Part shown: one piece after another, positions 24,675-34,218 of the stretch
Numbering within the stretch: the first letter of the stretch is position 1
Layout of the letters: every line of letters begins with the position of its first letter
Assembly (NCBI GenBank): GCA_963664065.1
Contig: OY760942.1
Location: forward strand, 2,356,001-2,420,000
DNA length: 64,000 nucleotides
Source of the DNA: JABDJL01 sp963664065
Lineage (GTDB): Bacteria > Pseudomonadota > Gammaproteobacteria > Xanthomonadales > SZUA-36
Reading direction: 5' to 3'
Made by a program: the position numbers and the translations under genes
The notes under the pieces: model-generated
Database searches by the model: none
Told to the model about the DNA's origin: nothing
Seen by the model: only the letters and a program-made list of their open reading frames with translations

Positions 24675-25197
24675 GAAAATGAGTTTCGAGGCGGAACCGC
24701 CCAATCCGGCAAACCTGTCTGACTGCTTCTGCAAATTCGATTTCAGGGTCCTGATCAAGGCGCTGCCGGAATATTTTCAGAATTTCCTGCCTGTTCAGCC
24801 CCCTGACCGCGAGGATAAATGGAAACCCAAACTTGTTACGGTAGCGACAGTTCAGCTGCCCGAATTCCACGAATTCCTCCTGTGTGCACTGGTCAAGCCC
24901 GGCCGCTGATTGCTCGGTTTTTGAATCAGCAGTCAGGTTCACCTGCGCCACGGCTGTGCAGGCCAACTCGGGATGCGCATTCAACAATTCAAGTTGCCTT
25001 TCCCGGTTCGCGTCCGATACGACGGAGTGAAAATACCGATCCAGTACTTCCAGCCCTGCCTCACCGGTTTGCCGGATTTCCCCGTCACTCAGATCAAACA
25101 CTTTTTCGGCAATCCATGGAGAGTGTTCGTACAGTCCGCCAAAACGAGCCATGAATTCGTCATGTCTGCATTGTTTTTCGACTGCATTTCCAGACAT
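24667..25197 (-). CDS. uraD: OHCU decarboxylase
   Basis: Converts 2-oxo-4-hydroxy-4-carboxy-5-ureidoimidazoline, formed from hydroxyisourate, to S-allantoin. The protein from the ATG at 25197 has 176 residues: ARFGGLYEHSPWIAEKVFD, the catalytic LLNAHPELA histidine region, QCTQEEFVEFGQLNCRYRNK and FGFPFILAVRG, all hallmarks of the family. The start codon lies one base after the puuE stop. It forms the urate-to-allantoin relay with PuuD and the HIU hydrolase, encoded on the other strand. Confidence 0.94.
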   Translation of the reverse strand: MSGNAVEKQCRHDEFMARFGGLYEHSPWIAEKVFDLSDGEIRQTGEAGLEVLDRYFHSVVSDANRERQLELLNAHPELACTAVAQVNLTADSKTEQSAAGLDQCTQEEFVEFGQLNCRYRNKFGFPFILAVRGLNRQEILKIFRQRLDQDPEIEFAEAVRQVCRIGRFRLETHFHE

Positions 25198-25198
25198 T

Positions 25199-26113
25199 TC
25201 AGCTCTGAGACACCGGGTGATGTTGACGCCAATGATTGGCGATGTCCACGCGGCGGCAGGTCCAGATATCCTCGTGTGTACGCACATATCGTAAAAACCT
25301 TTCCAGGGCGGCAATACGACCCGGACGTCCGGCAATCCGGCAATGCAGCCCTACAGACATCATGCGCGGGGTTTCAGCACCTTCTGCATACAGGACATCA
25401 AAACTGTCTTTCAGGTATTGGTAAAACTGGTCACCGCAGTTAAAACCCTGGTTGGTGGTGAAACGCATATCGTTGGTGTCGAGCGTATAAGGAATCACCA
25501 GTTGTGGCTTTTCCTGCTGTTCATCCCAGAAGGGCAGATCGTCACTGTAGTCATCAGAGTGATAGAGGAAACCGTCCTCTTCGGCCACCAGTTTATGGGT
25601 ATTTGGGCTGGTTCTACCCGTGTACCAACCCAACGGCCTTTCTCCGATCGCCGCCTCGATCGCTGCTATGGCCTTTTGCATGTGCCGGCGTTCGGTATCT
25701 ATATCAATATCCTGGTAATCAATCCAACGGTAGCCGTGACTGCAAATTTCATGGCCGTCATCGAACAAAGCACGGATCGGTTCGGGGTTGCGTTCTACCG
25801 CCATACCCACAGCAAAAACGGTTACTGGCACCCTGTAGCGCCGAAACAACTTTTTCAGGCGCCAAACGCCGACCCGGCTGCCATATTCGTACAGTGATTC
25901 CATGCTCATGTGCCGCACGCCTTCGCGGGCTTCGGCGGCAACGATTTCAGACAGAAAACATTCGGACGCATCATCACCATGTAACACACAGTTTTCCCCG
26001 CCTTCCTCGTAATTTAGTACGAACTGGAGCGCAAGGCGCGCGCCCTCCGGCCATTCGGGGTTTGGTGGAGTGGCGCCATAGCCGCACAAATCGCGTGGGT
26101 AGCCGCTATCCAC
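25199..26113 (-). CDS. puuE: Allantoinase PuuE (polysaccharide-deacetylase fold)
   Basis: Hydrolyses allantoin to allantoate. The 304-residue protein has the PuuE signature start (YPRDLCGYGATPPNPEWPEG), FVLNYEEGGE, SMESLYEYGSRVGVWRL, HEICSHGYRWIDYQ, GWYTGRTSPNTHKL and a C-terminal GLHCRIAGRPGRI. It belongs to the metal-independent NodB-fold allantoinases, not to the dihydroorotase-like AllB family. It is the first gene of the minus-strand catabolic operon, divergent from the HIU hydrolase gene across about 140 bases that should contain promoters for both directions. Confidence 0.95.
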   Translation of the reverse strand: MDSGYPRDLCGYGATPPNPEWPEGARLALQFVLNYEEGGENCVLHGDDASECFLSEIVAAEAREGVRHMSMESLYEYGSRVGVWRLKKLFRRYRVPVTVFAVGMAVERNPEPIRALFDDGHEICSHGYRWIDYQDIDIDTERRHMQKAIAAIEAAIGERPLGWYTGRTSPNTHKLVAEEDGFLYHSDDYSDDLPFWDEQQEKPQLVIPYTLDTNDMRFTTNQGFNCGDQFYQYLKDSFDVLYAEGAETPRMMSVGLHCRIAGRPGRIAALERFLRYVRTHEDIWTCRRVDIANHWRQHHPVSQS

Positions 26114-26252
26114 GGCAGTAACTCATTTCAGGTGTATAAAACAGTTTGGCCATACGAGTTGATATACTCTGAACTAGTGGATTCAGGCACAACGATAATC
26201 TATCGCTGTCCGTTTCTACAAGGCACAAATGATATTGGAAGGATCAGGAATC

Positions 26253-26600
26253 ATGGGGCAGCTGACAACACACGTTCTGGACACCTCGGCTGGACGCCCG
26301 GCCGAAGGGATGCTGATAGAGCTTTATCGCGCTGGCCCGGAACGGAGCTTGTTGCAGGAAGGTCTAACCAATCACGACGGGCGCCTGGATTCGCCGTTGC
26401 TGGATGGCGATGATTTTACTGCCGGAGAGTACGAACTCGAGTTCCATGCCGGTGAGTACTTCACCCGCAACGGCCAAGGCGATTCGAACAGATTTCTTGA
26501 CCAGGTGGTGATTCGATTTTGCGTGTCTGATCCTGCCGCCCATTATCACGTTCCGCTACTGCTTTCGCCCTTTGGTTATACAACCTACCGGGGAAGCTAA
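26253..26600 (+). CDS. uraH: 5-hydroxyisourate hydrolase (transthyretin-like)
   Basis: Opens 5-hydroxyisourate to OHCU. The protein from the ATG at 26253 has 115 residues: MGQLTTHVLDTSAGRPAEGM (N-terminal catalytic His), TNHDGRL and the C-terminal YHVPLLLSPFGYTTYRGS with the invariant YRGS tetrapeptide. GGATCAGGA precedes the start; an in-frame ATG 24 bases upstream is less likely. It opens the plus-strand operon uraH-xdhABC-adenine deaminase-puuD-moaC-moeB, with nine bases before xdhA. Confidence 0.95.
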   Translation: MGQLTTHVLDTSAGRPAEGMLIELYRAGPERSLLQEGLTNHDGRLDSPLLDGDDFTAGEYELEFHAGEYFTRNGQGDSNRFLDQVVIRFCVSDPAAHYHVPLLLSPFGYTTYRGS

Positions 26601-26609
26601 GCTTTTGCC

Positions 26610-28100
26610 ATGCGAGATAAACTGCGTTTTATACTGAATGGAAGACTGGAGGAAATCGAAGAGTGTCCTCCAACCGAAACCGTTCTGGATTTTCTCCGTG
26701 ACCGCAAAAAACTTGTAGGCACCAAGGAGGGTTGTGCTGAAGGTGATTGCGGCGCCTGTACCGTTGTAATCGCAGAGTCCATAAACGGCTGCTTGCGTTA
26801 TAGCGCGGTCAATTCATGCATCCTGTTCCTGCCGACCCTGGACGGGAAACAGCTAACCACGGTAGAAGACTTACAGCAAGCTGAAGGTGAGCTCCACCCC
26901 GTACAACAGGCGATGGTCGAGCAACACGGATCCCAATGCGGTTTTTGTACGCCCGGATTCGTCATGTCATTGTTTGGGATGTTTCATGACCGGTATGACC
27001 ACAAAACCTCGCGCGCTTATATTGACGCCAACCTCGCTGGCAATCTTTGCCGTTGTACAGGTTATGCGCCGATCGTGCGGGCCGCCCGGCAATCATTGAA
27101 TGACCCGGATGCAGACCGGTTCAAACAGGACGAGACCGAAGTGCAGAATCAACTGTCTGGTCTGCAGTCAGATGAAATGCTCAACATTGGCAGCGAGGGC
27201 ATGCAGTTTTTCGCGCCCACAAGCGTCGCTCAACTCTGCTCGACCCTGGAAGCCAACCCTGGAGCCACCATCGTAGCCGGTGCGACAGACGTTGGATTGT
27301 GGGTAACCAAGCAGCTTCAACAACTCAATACCTTGATTTACACCGGAAAAGTGTTGGAATTACTGGCCATCGAACAGGATGATAATACCTCACAGCTTTC
27401 AATAGGAGCTGCTGTCACCTACACAGAAGCATTGCCCTTCATGCTGGAGGCTTATCCGGACTTCGAAGAAGTACTGACCAGGTTGGGTGCTGTACAGGTC
27501 AGAAATGCCGGCACTATCGGCGGAAATATTGCCAACGGTTCACCCATCGCCGATATGCCACCAGCCCTGATAGCACTGGGTGCTCAACTCGTGCTCGCCA
27601 GTTCAGCGGGCGAACGGGCCATCGATCTCGAAAAGTTTTTCGTTGCTTATGGTCAACAGGATCTTCGGCACGGTGAATGTGTTGCCAGGGTGCTAGTGCC
27701 ACTGCCGGAAAAAGGCCAGCACTTTCGGACCTACAAAGTCTCAAAACGAATCGAGCAGGATATCTCGGCAGTGTGTGGCGCATTTTCAATAAGCTTGCGC
27801 GATGGAAAGGTGACCACAGCCAGGGTCTGTTACGGCGGTATGGCCGCAACCCCGAAGAGAGCGACTCGCTGCGAAAATTTACTGTTACACAATGCATGGA
27901 ATGAGCAGACTATTGAGAAAGCCATGAATGCAATGGATGAAGACTTTTCGCCCATCACAGACATGCGTGCCAGTGCAGGCTACCGAATGTCAGTGGCCAG
28001 GAATCTGCTCAAGCGCTTTTACCTTGAAACTTCAGAGCAGGACTTTTCGGTTCGGCTGTCGCGCAGCCATGAAGACCCAGAACAGGCTTCCCGGCCATGA
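26610..28100 (+). CDS. xdhA: Xanthine dehydrogenase small subunit (2x[2Fe-2S], FAD)
   Basis: Electron-transfer subunit of xanthine dehydrogenase, 496 residues. Residues 1-90 form a plant-type ferredoxin domain with GCAEGDCGACTVVI; about 95-165 form the second [2Fe-2S] domain with CGFCTPGFVMS and NLCRCTGYAP. The FAD-binding domain (about 190-370) contains IVAGATDVGLWV and RNAGTIGGNIANGSPIADMP; the CO-dehydrogenase flavoprotein C-terminal domain follows. It passes electrons from the molybdenum site of XdhB to NAD+. Stop and xdhB start overlap as ATGA, indicating coupling. Confidence 0.96.
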   Translation: MRDKLRFILNGRLEEIEECPPTETVLDFLRDRKKLVGTKEGCAEGDCGACTVVIAESINGCLRYSAVNSCILFLPTLDGKQLTTVEDLQQAEGELHPVQQAMVEQHGSQCGFCTPGFVMSLFGMFHDRYDHKTSRAYIDANLAGNLCRCTGYAPIVRAARQSLNDPDADRFKQDETEVQNQLSGLQSDEMLNIGSEGMQFFAPTSVAQLCSTLEANPGATIVAGATDVGLWVTKQLQQLNTLIYTGKVLELLAIEQDDNTSQLSIGAAVTYTEALPFMLEAYPDFEEVLTRLGAVQVRNAGTIGGNIANGSPIADMPPALIALGAQLVLASSAGERAIDLEKFFVAYGQQDLRHGECVARVLVPLPEKGQHFRTYKVSKRIEQDISAVCGAFSISLRDGKVTTARVCYGGMAATPKRATRCENLLLHNAWNEQTIEKAMNAMDEDFSPITDMRASAGYRMSVARNLLKRFYLETSEQDFSVRLSRSHEDPEQASRP

Positions 28101-30412
28101 GCACAGAACATACAAAACCTAGCGATATGTCAGCGATTCGCAAGCCAACGCCGCATGAAAGTGCGCACAAGCACGTAGCGGGTAGTGCCCCATACGTGGA
28201 CGACCTGCCTCAGCCCGATCAGCTTTTGCACGCCTATGTGGGTTTCAGCAGCATTGCGCATGGCAGGCTTACCCGTCTTGGCCTGGACAAAGTTCGCGCT
28301 TTTCCCGGGGTCCGGGCGCTGATCTGTGCCGCCGATATTCCAGGACCCAATGAGATCAGCCCGATTCAGGCTGGAGACGAAAGAATCTTAGTCACCGACA
28401 CAGTGGAATTTCTGGGTCAGCCTTTGTTCGCCGTCGCTGCGGATAATCGCGACATTGCCCGCCGGGCGGCGAGGCTGGCCGATGTAAGCTACGAGGCCTT
28501 ACCTGCGATACTGGACATAGAGGCGGCCCTTGCCGAGGAGTCCTATGTTCTTGAACCCCATACCATGTGTCGCGGAGACTCTGCCCGGGCGTTGACGGAT
28601 GCGCCGCATAGGGTCAGAGGAGAACTGCGCCTCGGCGGCCAGGATCATTTTTACCTGGAAGGACAGGTTTCTTTGGCCATTCCCCAGGAAGACGGCGATT
28701 TACTGATCTGCACGTCGTCACAGCACCCTACCGAGATCCAGGAAGCAATTGCGCATGCACTGGACCGGCCATCGAACGCTGTCACTGTCGAAGTCAGACG
28801 TATGGGCGGTGCGTTTGGCGGCAAAGAAACCCAGGCAGCACAGTGGGCAGTGATCGCTGCCTTACTGGCTGAAAAAATCGGCCGCCCGGTAAAGATCCGG
28901 CTGGATCGCGATGACGATATGATCAGCACCGGTAAGCGTCATGATTTCCTCATTCGTTATGACGTCGGATTTAATGATACCGGCTTGATTGAAGGCATTG
29001 AGTTCATGCAGGCGGCCCGCTGTGGTATGTCAGCGGACCTTTCCGGGCCCATTGCCGACCGGGCGATGTTCCACTGTGACAATGCCTATTATCTGCCCAA
29101 CGTGAAAGTTGAATCCTTCCGTTGTAAAACAAACACAGTCTCCAATACTGCTTTCAGGGGATTTGGCGGGCCACAGGGCATGATGGGCATTGAACGGGTC
29201 ATGGACGCTATTGCAGCACACCTGAAATTTGACCCGCTACAGGTCAGGAAAACCAATTTCTATGGCCGGAAAGAACGCAACATTACCCATTACCACATGA
29301 CGGTAGAGGACAATGTCATCCATGAACTGGTCAGCGAACTGGAGCGGTCCTCGGAATATGAACTGCGTCGTAACCAGGCCCGTGATTTTAACCGGCAAAG
29401 CCCCGTCATCAAGCGGGGCATTGCGCTGACACCGGTCAAGTTCGGCATTTCTTTCACCACCACTTTCCTGAACCAGGCTGGCGCCCTGGTTCATATATAC
29501 AGGGATGGCAGCATTCACCTGAACCATGGCGGCACCGAGATGGGCCAGGGCCTGATGACCAAGGTCGCCCAAGTTGTGGCAGATGAATTCCAGGTTAACC
29601 TTGATCGGGTAAAAGTTACTGCAACCAATACCGGCAAAGTCCCCAACACCACGGCCACGGCAGCATCTGCCGGCTCCGATATGAATGGGATGGCCGCACG
29701 GGCAGCCTGTACCACGCTCAGGGAACGCTTGACAACTTTCGCTGCTGAACATTACGAAGTTGTAGCAGAAGAGATCCGGTTTTTTGACAACCGGGTCAAG
29801 TTGGGGCCGAATGAATTATCGTTTGCCGGCTTGGTCATGCAGGCATGGCTGGGCCGGGTTTCGCTATCAGCTACGGGCTATTACAAGACACCCAAGATTT
29901 TTTACGATCGCGAGCGGGCCCGGGGCCGGCCTTTTTTATATTTTGCATATGGGGCCGCCGTGTCCGAGGTGGAACTGGATACCCTGACAGGCGAATCCAG
30001 GATTATGCGGGTCGACCTCCTGCACGACGTTGGCCGGTCCTTGAACCCAGCAGTTGATATGGGCCAGATCGAAGGAGGTTTTATCCAGGGCGCCGGATGG
30101 CTGACCACCGAGGAACTATGGTGGAACGAGGACGGGCGACTGGATACCCACGCGCCTTCTACTTATAAGATTCCCACCTGTGGAGATGTTCCCGAAATAT
30201 TCAACGCCTTGATCTGGAACAAAGGCCGTAATGCAGAAGCCACCATACATCGCTCAAAGGCGGTAGGTGAGCCGCCATTGATGCTGGCAATCTCAGTTCA
30301 CAGTGCGCTGTTGCAAGCGGTCGCTGCGGCCAGGGAGTCTGCAGTGTTGCCCGCTCTGGATTCGCCCGCTACTGCCGAAACACTCCTGAACTGTATTCAA
30401 GAATCCCGTTGA
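28097..30412 (+). CDS. xdhB: Xanthine dehydrogenase large subunit (molybdenum-binding)
   Basis: Catalytic subunit that oxidises hypoxanthine and xanthine to urate at a molybdopterin centre, 771 residues. Visible features: aldehyde-oxidase/xanthine-dehydrogenase N-terminal domain (about 25-130); RRMGGAFGGKETQ with the Moco contact; NTAFRGFGGPQGMMG with the catalytic-pocket Arg; NHGGTEMGQGLMTKVAQ; TAASAGSDMNG; and the C-terminal SKAVGEPPLMLA, in which Glu is the general base. Length and order are typical of two-subunit bacterial Xdh. It depends on XdhC and on the Moco genes encoded just downstream. Confidence 0.96.
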   Translation: MSTEHTKPSDMSAIRKPTPHESAHKHVAGSAPYVDDLPQPDQLLHAYVGFSSIAHGRLTRLGLDKVRAFPGVRALICAADIPGPNEISPIQAGDERILVTDTVEFLGQPLFAVAADNRDIARRAARLADVSYEALPAILDIEAALAEESYVLEPHTMCRGDSARALTDAPHRVRGELRLGGQDHFYLEGQVSLAIPQEDGDLLICTSSQHPTEIQEAIAHALDRPSNAVTVEVRRMGGAFGGKETQAAQWAVIAALLAEKIGRPVKIRLDRDDDMISTGKRHDFLIRYDVGFNDTGLIEGIEFMQAARCGMSADLSGPIADRAMFHCDNAYYLPNVKVESFRCKTNTVSNTAFRGFGGPQGMMGIERVMDAIAAHLKFDPLQVRKTNFYGRKERNITHYHMTVEDNVIHELVSELERSSEYELRRNQARDFNRQSPVIKRGIALTPVKFGISFTTTFLNQAGALVHIYRDGSIHLNHGGTEMGQGLMTKVAQVVADEFQVNLDRVKVTATNTGKVPNTTATAASAGSDMNGMAARAACTTLRERLTTFAAEHYEVVAEEIRFFDNRVKLGPNELSFAGLVMQAWLGRVSLSATGYYKTPKIFYDRERARGRPFLYFAYGAAVSEVELDTLTGESRIMRVDLLHDVGRSLNPAVDMGQIEGGFIQGAGWLTTEELWWNEDGRLDTHAPSTYKIPTCGDVPEIFNALIWNKGRNAEATIHRSKAVGEPPLMLAISVHSALLQAVAAARESAVLPALDSPATAETLLNCIQESR

Positions 30413-30421
30413 GAATCAATA

Positions 30422-31462
30422 GTGTCAGACACAGATTGGCCTCAGCAGCTACAGGAAATACTCGACCACCAGGCCTGCGTGCTGGTAACCGTTGTAACTG
30501 TCAAAGGTTCCGCGCCACGGGCGGTGGGAAGCAGGATGATGGTGACAGCGAATGGGCTGCAAGGCAGCATCGGTGGAGGAAACCTCGAATACGAAGCTAC
30601 CAGAACAGCTCGAACGATGCTCGAGGGTGCAACAAAACCCCTGCAGCAAGCCCTGTTATACGGTCTGGGACCAGCCCTCAATCAGTGTTGTGGCGGCGCT
30701 GTTACGCTGTTATTTGAAACCCTGTTGTCTGAAACCAACCCGGCCAAAGAGTATGCGTGGCTGTCCGATTTACTGGCTTGCCGGGATTCCCAGGCGTCGC
30801 CGTTGCTCATAACTGCCATAGATCACGAACTGGTTTCGAAATGGACGATTACGCCAGGAAAATCTCCACCGGAAGATCTTCCGAAAGACGTGGCTGCTTC
30901 CATTTCTGCCTACCGGGATGACGAAGAAAATCCCCAGTTGTTGGGCGATTCGGAAACCGACCGGTTCCTGATTGAACGCGTGGAGAGTCGCAGACTGTCG
31001 CTACTTTTGTTCGGTGCCGGTCACGTTGCAAAGGCAGTGGTAGATGAACTGGCCCGCCAGCCTTTCAATATCCGCTGGATTGACAGCCGCGCGGCGCAGT
31101 TTCCCGAACAAAAGCCCGACGGCGTGGCCGTGATAGTTAACCCGGACCCGGTCTCAGAAGTTGATAAGGCTGCACGGGACAGCATTTACCTGGTCATGAC
31201 CCACAGCCACGAGTTGGATGAAAACATCTGTTTCGAGGTATTAGGCCGGCAAGATGCAGCATGGCTGGGGCTGATCGGTTCGATAAGCAAACGGCGCCGG
31301 TTCGTACATCGCTTATCAAAACGAGGGGTCAGCGAAGAACGCCTGGAAAAGCTGGTTTGCCCGGTCGGATTGGCTGGTATCCTTGGAAAGCGCCCTGCTA
31401 CCATAGCCGTTTCCATTGCCGCCCAGCTGCTACGCGATGTGGTACCGGAAAACTGGCGGTAA
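30422..31462 (+). CDS. xdhC: Xanthine dehydrogenase accessory protein XdhC
   Basis: Binds sulfurated molybdenum cofactor and inserts it into XdhB. The 346-residue protein starts at a GTG nine bases after xdhB and has the N-terminal XdhC/CoxI domain (VTVKGSAPRAVGSRMMVTAN, GSIGGGNLEYEA, LGPALNQCCGG) and a C-terminal Rossmann domain (LFGAGHVAKAVVDEL, VMTHSHELDENICF, LGLIGSISKRRRF). The CCGG cysteine pair is the presumed cofactor contact. Co-transcription with its client enzyme is usual. Confidence 0.94.
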   Translation: MSDTDWPQQLQEILDHQACVLVTVVTVKGSAPRAVGSRMMVTANGLQGSIGGGNLEYEATRTARTMLEGATKPLQQALLYGLGPALNQCCGGAVTLLFETLLSETNPAKEYAWLSDLLACRDSQASPLLITAIDHELVSKWTITPGKSPPEDLPKDVAASISAYRDDEENPQLLGDSETDRFLIERVESRRLSLLLFGAGHVAKAVVDELARQPFNIRWIDSRAAQFPEQKPDGVAVIVNPDPVSEVDKAARDSIYLVMTHSHELDENICFEVLGRQDAAWLGLIGSISKRRRFVHRLSKRGVSEERLEKLVCPVGLAGILGKRPATIAVSIAAQLLRDVVPENWR

Positions 31463-31484
31463 ACGACCGGGATCGAAACCAACG

Positions 31485-32486
31485 ATGAGCCCAGAAAACC
31501 TGATTAAAATCATTCCAAAGGCCGAACTTCACATTCATATCGAGGGTAGCCTGGAACCGGAAATGATGTTTTCACTGGCACAAAGAAATCAGGTTGAACT
31601 ACCCTACCCTGACGTAGAAGCTATATCTAATGCATATAATTTCAATTGTTTACAAGACTTTCTTGATCTTTATTATCAAGGAATGTCCGTATTGCAGACC
31701 GAACAGGACTTTTTTGACCTGACATGGGCTTACCTGCAACGCTGCAAGTCCCAGAATGTCGTTCACACTGAAATCTTTTTTGACCCCCAGGGACACACCG
31801 AAAGGGGAATTGCATTTTCAACAGTGATCAACGGAATTTGGAGCGCGCTGGAAAAGGCCCGCCTGGAATTGAATATCAGTAGCAGGCTGATCATGTGTTT
31901 CCTGCGTCATCTTGACCAGGAAAGCGCTTTTGCAACGCTTGAAGACGCGCTGCCCTGGCTGGACCGGATTACTGGCGTTGGACTGGATTCCTCGGAACTG
32001 GGCCATCCACCCGCCAAATTCCAGGCGGTGTTCGAACGGGCGGCAACACTCGGACTAAAATGCGTTGCGCATGCAGGCGAAGAAGGACCCCCGGAGTATA
32101 TCCGGGAGGCCGTTGAACTGTTAAAGGTAGATCGAATTGACCATGGGAACCGTTGCCTTGAGGATTCGGACCTGGTGAAGGAACTGGCACATGCGCAAAC
32201 ACCACTCACGGTCTGTCCTCAATCCAATCTCAGACTCGCAGTGATCAGCGAAATGAAGGATCATCCAATCCGGACCATGCTGGAATCCGGTCTGAAGCCC
32301 TGCGTCAACTCCGATGATCCGGCGTATTTTGGCGGCTATGTCAATGAAAATTTTGAGATGCTGCATGAGGCGATTGAACTGAGTACCAAGGAGATCACTC
32401 AACTGGTCATCAACAGTTTCGAATCGTCTTTTCTTTCTGCGGACGAAATCCACATGCACGTAGAAAGCGTCCGCGCACTGGTCTGA
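31485..32486 (+). CDS. Adenine deaminase (adenosine-deaminase fold)
   Basis: A 333-residue zinc-dependent amidohydrolase. Motifs: AELHIHIEGSLEPEMMFSLA (two metal His), CVAHAGEEG (catalytic Glu), DRIDHGNRCL and VNSDDPAYFGGYVNENF (metal Asp pair). The DPAYFGGY variant and overall length match the bacterial adenine deaminases of this fold rather than adenosine deaminases, so the likely reaction is adenine to hypoxanthine, delivering substrate to Xdh. The ATG at 31485 is chosen because the open frame upstream overlaps xdhC. Its TGA shares one base with the puuD ATG. Confidence 0.88.
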   Translation: MSPENLIKIIPKAELHIHIEGSLEPEMMFSLAQRNQVELPYPDVEAISNAYNFNCLQDFLDLYYQGMSVLQTEQDFFDLTWAYLQRCKSQNVVHTEIFFDPQGHTERGIAFSTVINGIWSALEKARLELNISSRLIMCFLRHLDQESAFATLEDALPWLDRITGVGLDSSELGHPPAKFQAVFERAATLGLKCVAHAGEEGPPEYIREAVELLKVDRIDHGNRCLEDSDLVKELAHAQTPLTVCPQSNLRLAVISEMKDHPIRTMLESGLKPCVNSDDPAYFGGYVNENFEMLHEAIELSTKEITQLVINSFESSFLSADEIHMHVESVRALV

Positions 32487-33706
32487 TGGAAGCGCATATA
32501 CATGCCTGGCTGGGTCTGTTACTTCGATGGGCACATTTCATCACCGGCATTGCTTGGATCGGCGCTTCTTTTTATTTCAACTGGCTGGAAAACCACCTGG
32601 AACGCTCGCAAAAGCCAGCCGGAATCGAAGGAGACTTGTGGGCTGTACATGGTGGCGGTTTTTATTATCTGAAGAAATTCAAGCTTGCCCCCGGTGAATT
32701 GCCACAGACACTGCACTGGTTCAAATGGGAAGCATATGCCACCTGGCTAACAGGGTTCGCTTTGCTGTGCGTCATGTATTACCTCAACGCACGGGTATAT
32801 CTTCTCGATACCGGTGGAACCGTGATTACTGAACCACTGGCCATCTCCGCCGGCCTGGGTTCAATGTTATTCAGTTGGGTGGTCTATGACCTCTTGTGTC
32901 GTTCCCGTGTATCTCAAAGCAAAGGCTGGCTAAGCGCGCTTGTGCTCGGCTGGTTTATTCTGCTGGCCTGGGGTCTGGGCGAACTGTTCAGCGGCCGTGC
33001 CGCTTTTATCCACGTTGGTGCAGCGATCGGCACGATCATGGTCGCCAACGTGTTTCGAGTAATCATTCCGTCACAGAAGGAACTGGTAAACGCGGTTAAA
33101 GAAAACCGGGTACCCGAGGCGAGCAAAGGGATAGAGGCTCTGCAACGATCCCGGCACAACAATTATTTTACCCTGCCGGTTTTATTCATCATGATCAGCA
33201 GCCACTATCCGGCCACTTACGGGCATGAATTGAACTGGCTGATCCTGCTGTTGATATCCCTTGCGGGCTTGCTGGTCCGGCATTTTTTCAATGTGCGTCA
33301 CTTGCCGGGCTTAAAAGCCTGGCCCCTGGCAGTGGCAGCATTATTGCTTATTGGCCTGGTGGCGGTCACCGCTCCCAAGACTGTTACATCTGTTTCAATT
33401 GCGGGACCGGAGGTAGGAACGATGGAAGCGTGGGCTATCGTGCAGCAACGATGCACGACCTGTCATGCCGCGACACCGGGGAACACCGGATTTACCAGTG
33501 CCCCGCTCGGCATCGAACTGGACACCATTGACGGTTTGAGACTCAATGCGGAGCGGGTTTACCTGGCAACCGTAGCAAATCAAACCATGCCGCTGGCAAA
33601 CCTTACCCAGATGACAGACGCTGAACGCTATACCATTGCCAACTGGTTCGAAAACAGGGACCGGAAACGGGACCAGTCTGTGGAAGGCAAAAAAGATGTC
33701 GAATAA
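32486..33706 (+). CDS. puuD: Urate oxidase PuuD (membrane protein with C-terminal cytochrome c)
   Basis: Oxidises urate to 5-hydroxyisourate and replaces soluble uricase. The 406-residue protein has about eight membrane helices (residues 10-300) beginning LRWAHFITGIAWIGASFYFN, the PuuD signature, followed by a periplasmic cytochrome c domain with CTTCH near residue 324 and a candidate Met ligand in NQTMPLAN. Electrons therefore enter the respiratory chain instead of producing hydrogen peroxide. It follows adenine deaminase with a one-base overlap and precedes moaC with an 11-base overlap. Confidence 0.94.
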   Translation: MEAHIHAWLGLLLRWAHFITGIAWIGASFYFNWLENHLERSQKPAGIEGDLWAVHGGGFYYLKKFKLAPGELPQTLHWFKWEAYATWLTGFALLCVMYYLNARVYLLDTGGTVITEPLAISAGLGSMLFSWVVYDLLCRSRVSQSKGWLSALVLGWFILLAWGLGELFSGRAAFIHVGAAIGTIMVANVFRVIIPSQKELVNAVKENRVPEASKGIEALQRSRHNNYFTLPVLFIMISSHYPATYGHELNWLILLLISLAGLLVRHFFNVRHLPGLKAWPLAVAALLLIGLVAVTAPKTVTSVSIAGPEVGTMEAWAIVQQRCTTCHAATPGNTGFTSAPLGIELDTIDGLRLNAERVYLATVANQTMPLANLTQMTDAERYTIANWFENRDRKRDQSVEGKKDVE

Positions 33707-34211
33707 AAACCTGAAAAACATTCATGCCAGTTCGATGGCCGATGTTTCCGGTAAGCCGGTAAGTTCCCGCCGGGCGCTGGCCAGCGGAAAAATAATCCTC
33801 GGCAAAGAAGCTTTTGAGCTCGTTCGCAGCAACAACCTGCCAAAAGGTGATGCTTTGTCGCTGGCTGAATATGCGGGTATACAGGGCGCTAAAATGACGC
33901 CTCATTTAATACCTTTATGCCACCCTGTCTCCTTGAGCCGTGCATCGGTGTTTACCGTCCCCAGGCCTGAAGATCATTCAATTGAGGTATTTTGCCTGGC
34001 AGAAATTAACGAGCGTACCGGAGTGGAAATGGAAGCACTTTGCGGACTTTCCATTGCTCTTTTGACAATCTGGGATCTAGCCAAGCCGATCAACCCTGCC
34101 TTGCAAATCAGTGAATCCTGTCTGCTTTACAAGTCTGGCGGTAAAAACGGTACCTGGAGAAACCCTGCTGGCCTGAGTGCAGAGGCCGAATCCATATTGA
34201 GAGACGCCTGA
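33696..34211 (+). CDS. moaC: Cyclic pyranopterin monophosphate synthase MoaC
   Basis: Second half of the first molybdenum-cofactor step: converts the MoaA product, 3',8-cyclo-dihydro-GTP, to cyclic pyranopterin monophosphate. A 171-residue protein with KGDALSLAEYAGIQGAKMTP, HLIPLCHPVSLS (catalytic-region His and Lys), ERTGVEMEALCGLSIALLTIWD and LLYKSGGKNGTW. The ATG at 33696 lies inside the end of puuD; the longer frame upstream is puuD antiphase sequence. Its placement in the purine operon matches the need of Xdh for Moco. Confidence 0.94.
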   Translation: MSNKNLKNIHASSMADVSGKPVSSRRALASGKIILGKEAFELVRSNNLPKGDALSLAEYAGIQGAKMTPHLIPLCHPVSLSRASVFTVPRPEDHSIEVFCLAEINERTGVEMEALCGLSIALLTIWDLAKPINPALQISESCLLYKSGGKNGTWRNPAGLSAEAESILRDA

Positions 34212-34218
34212 TCTTCAA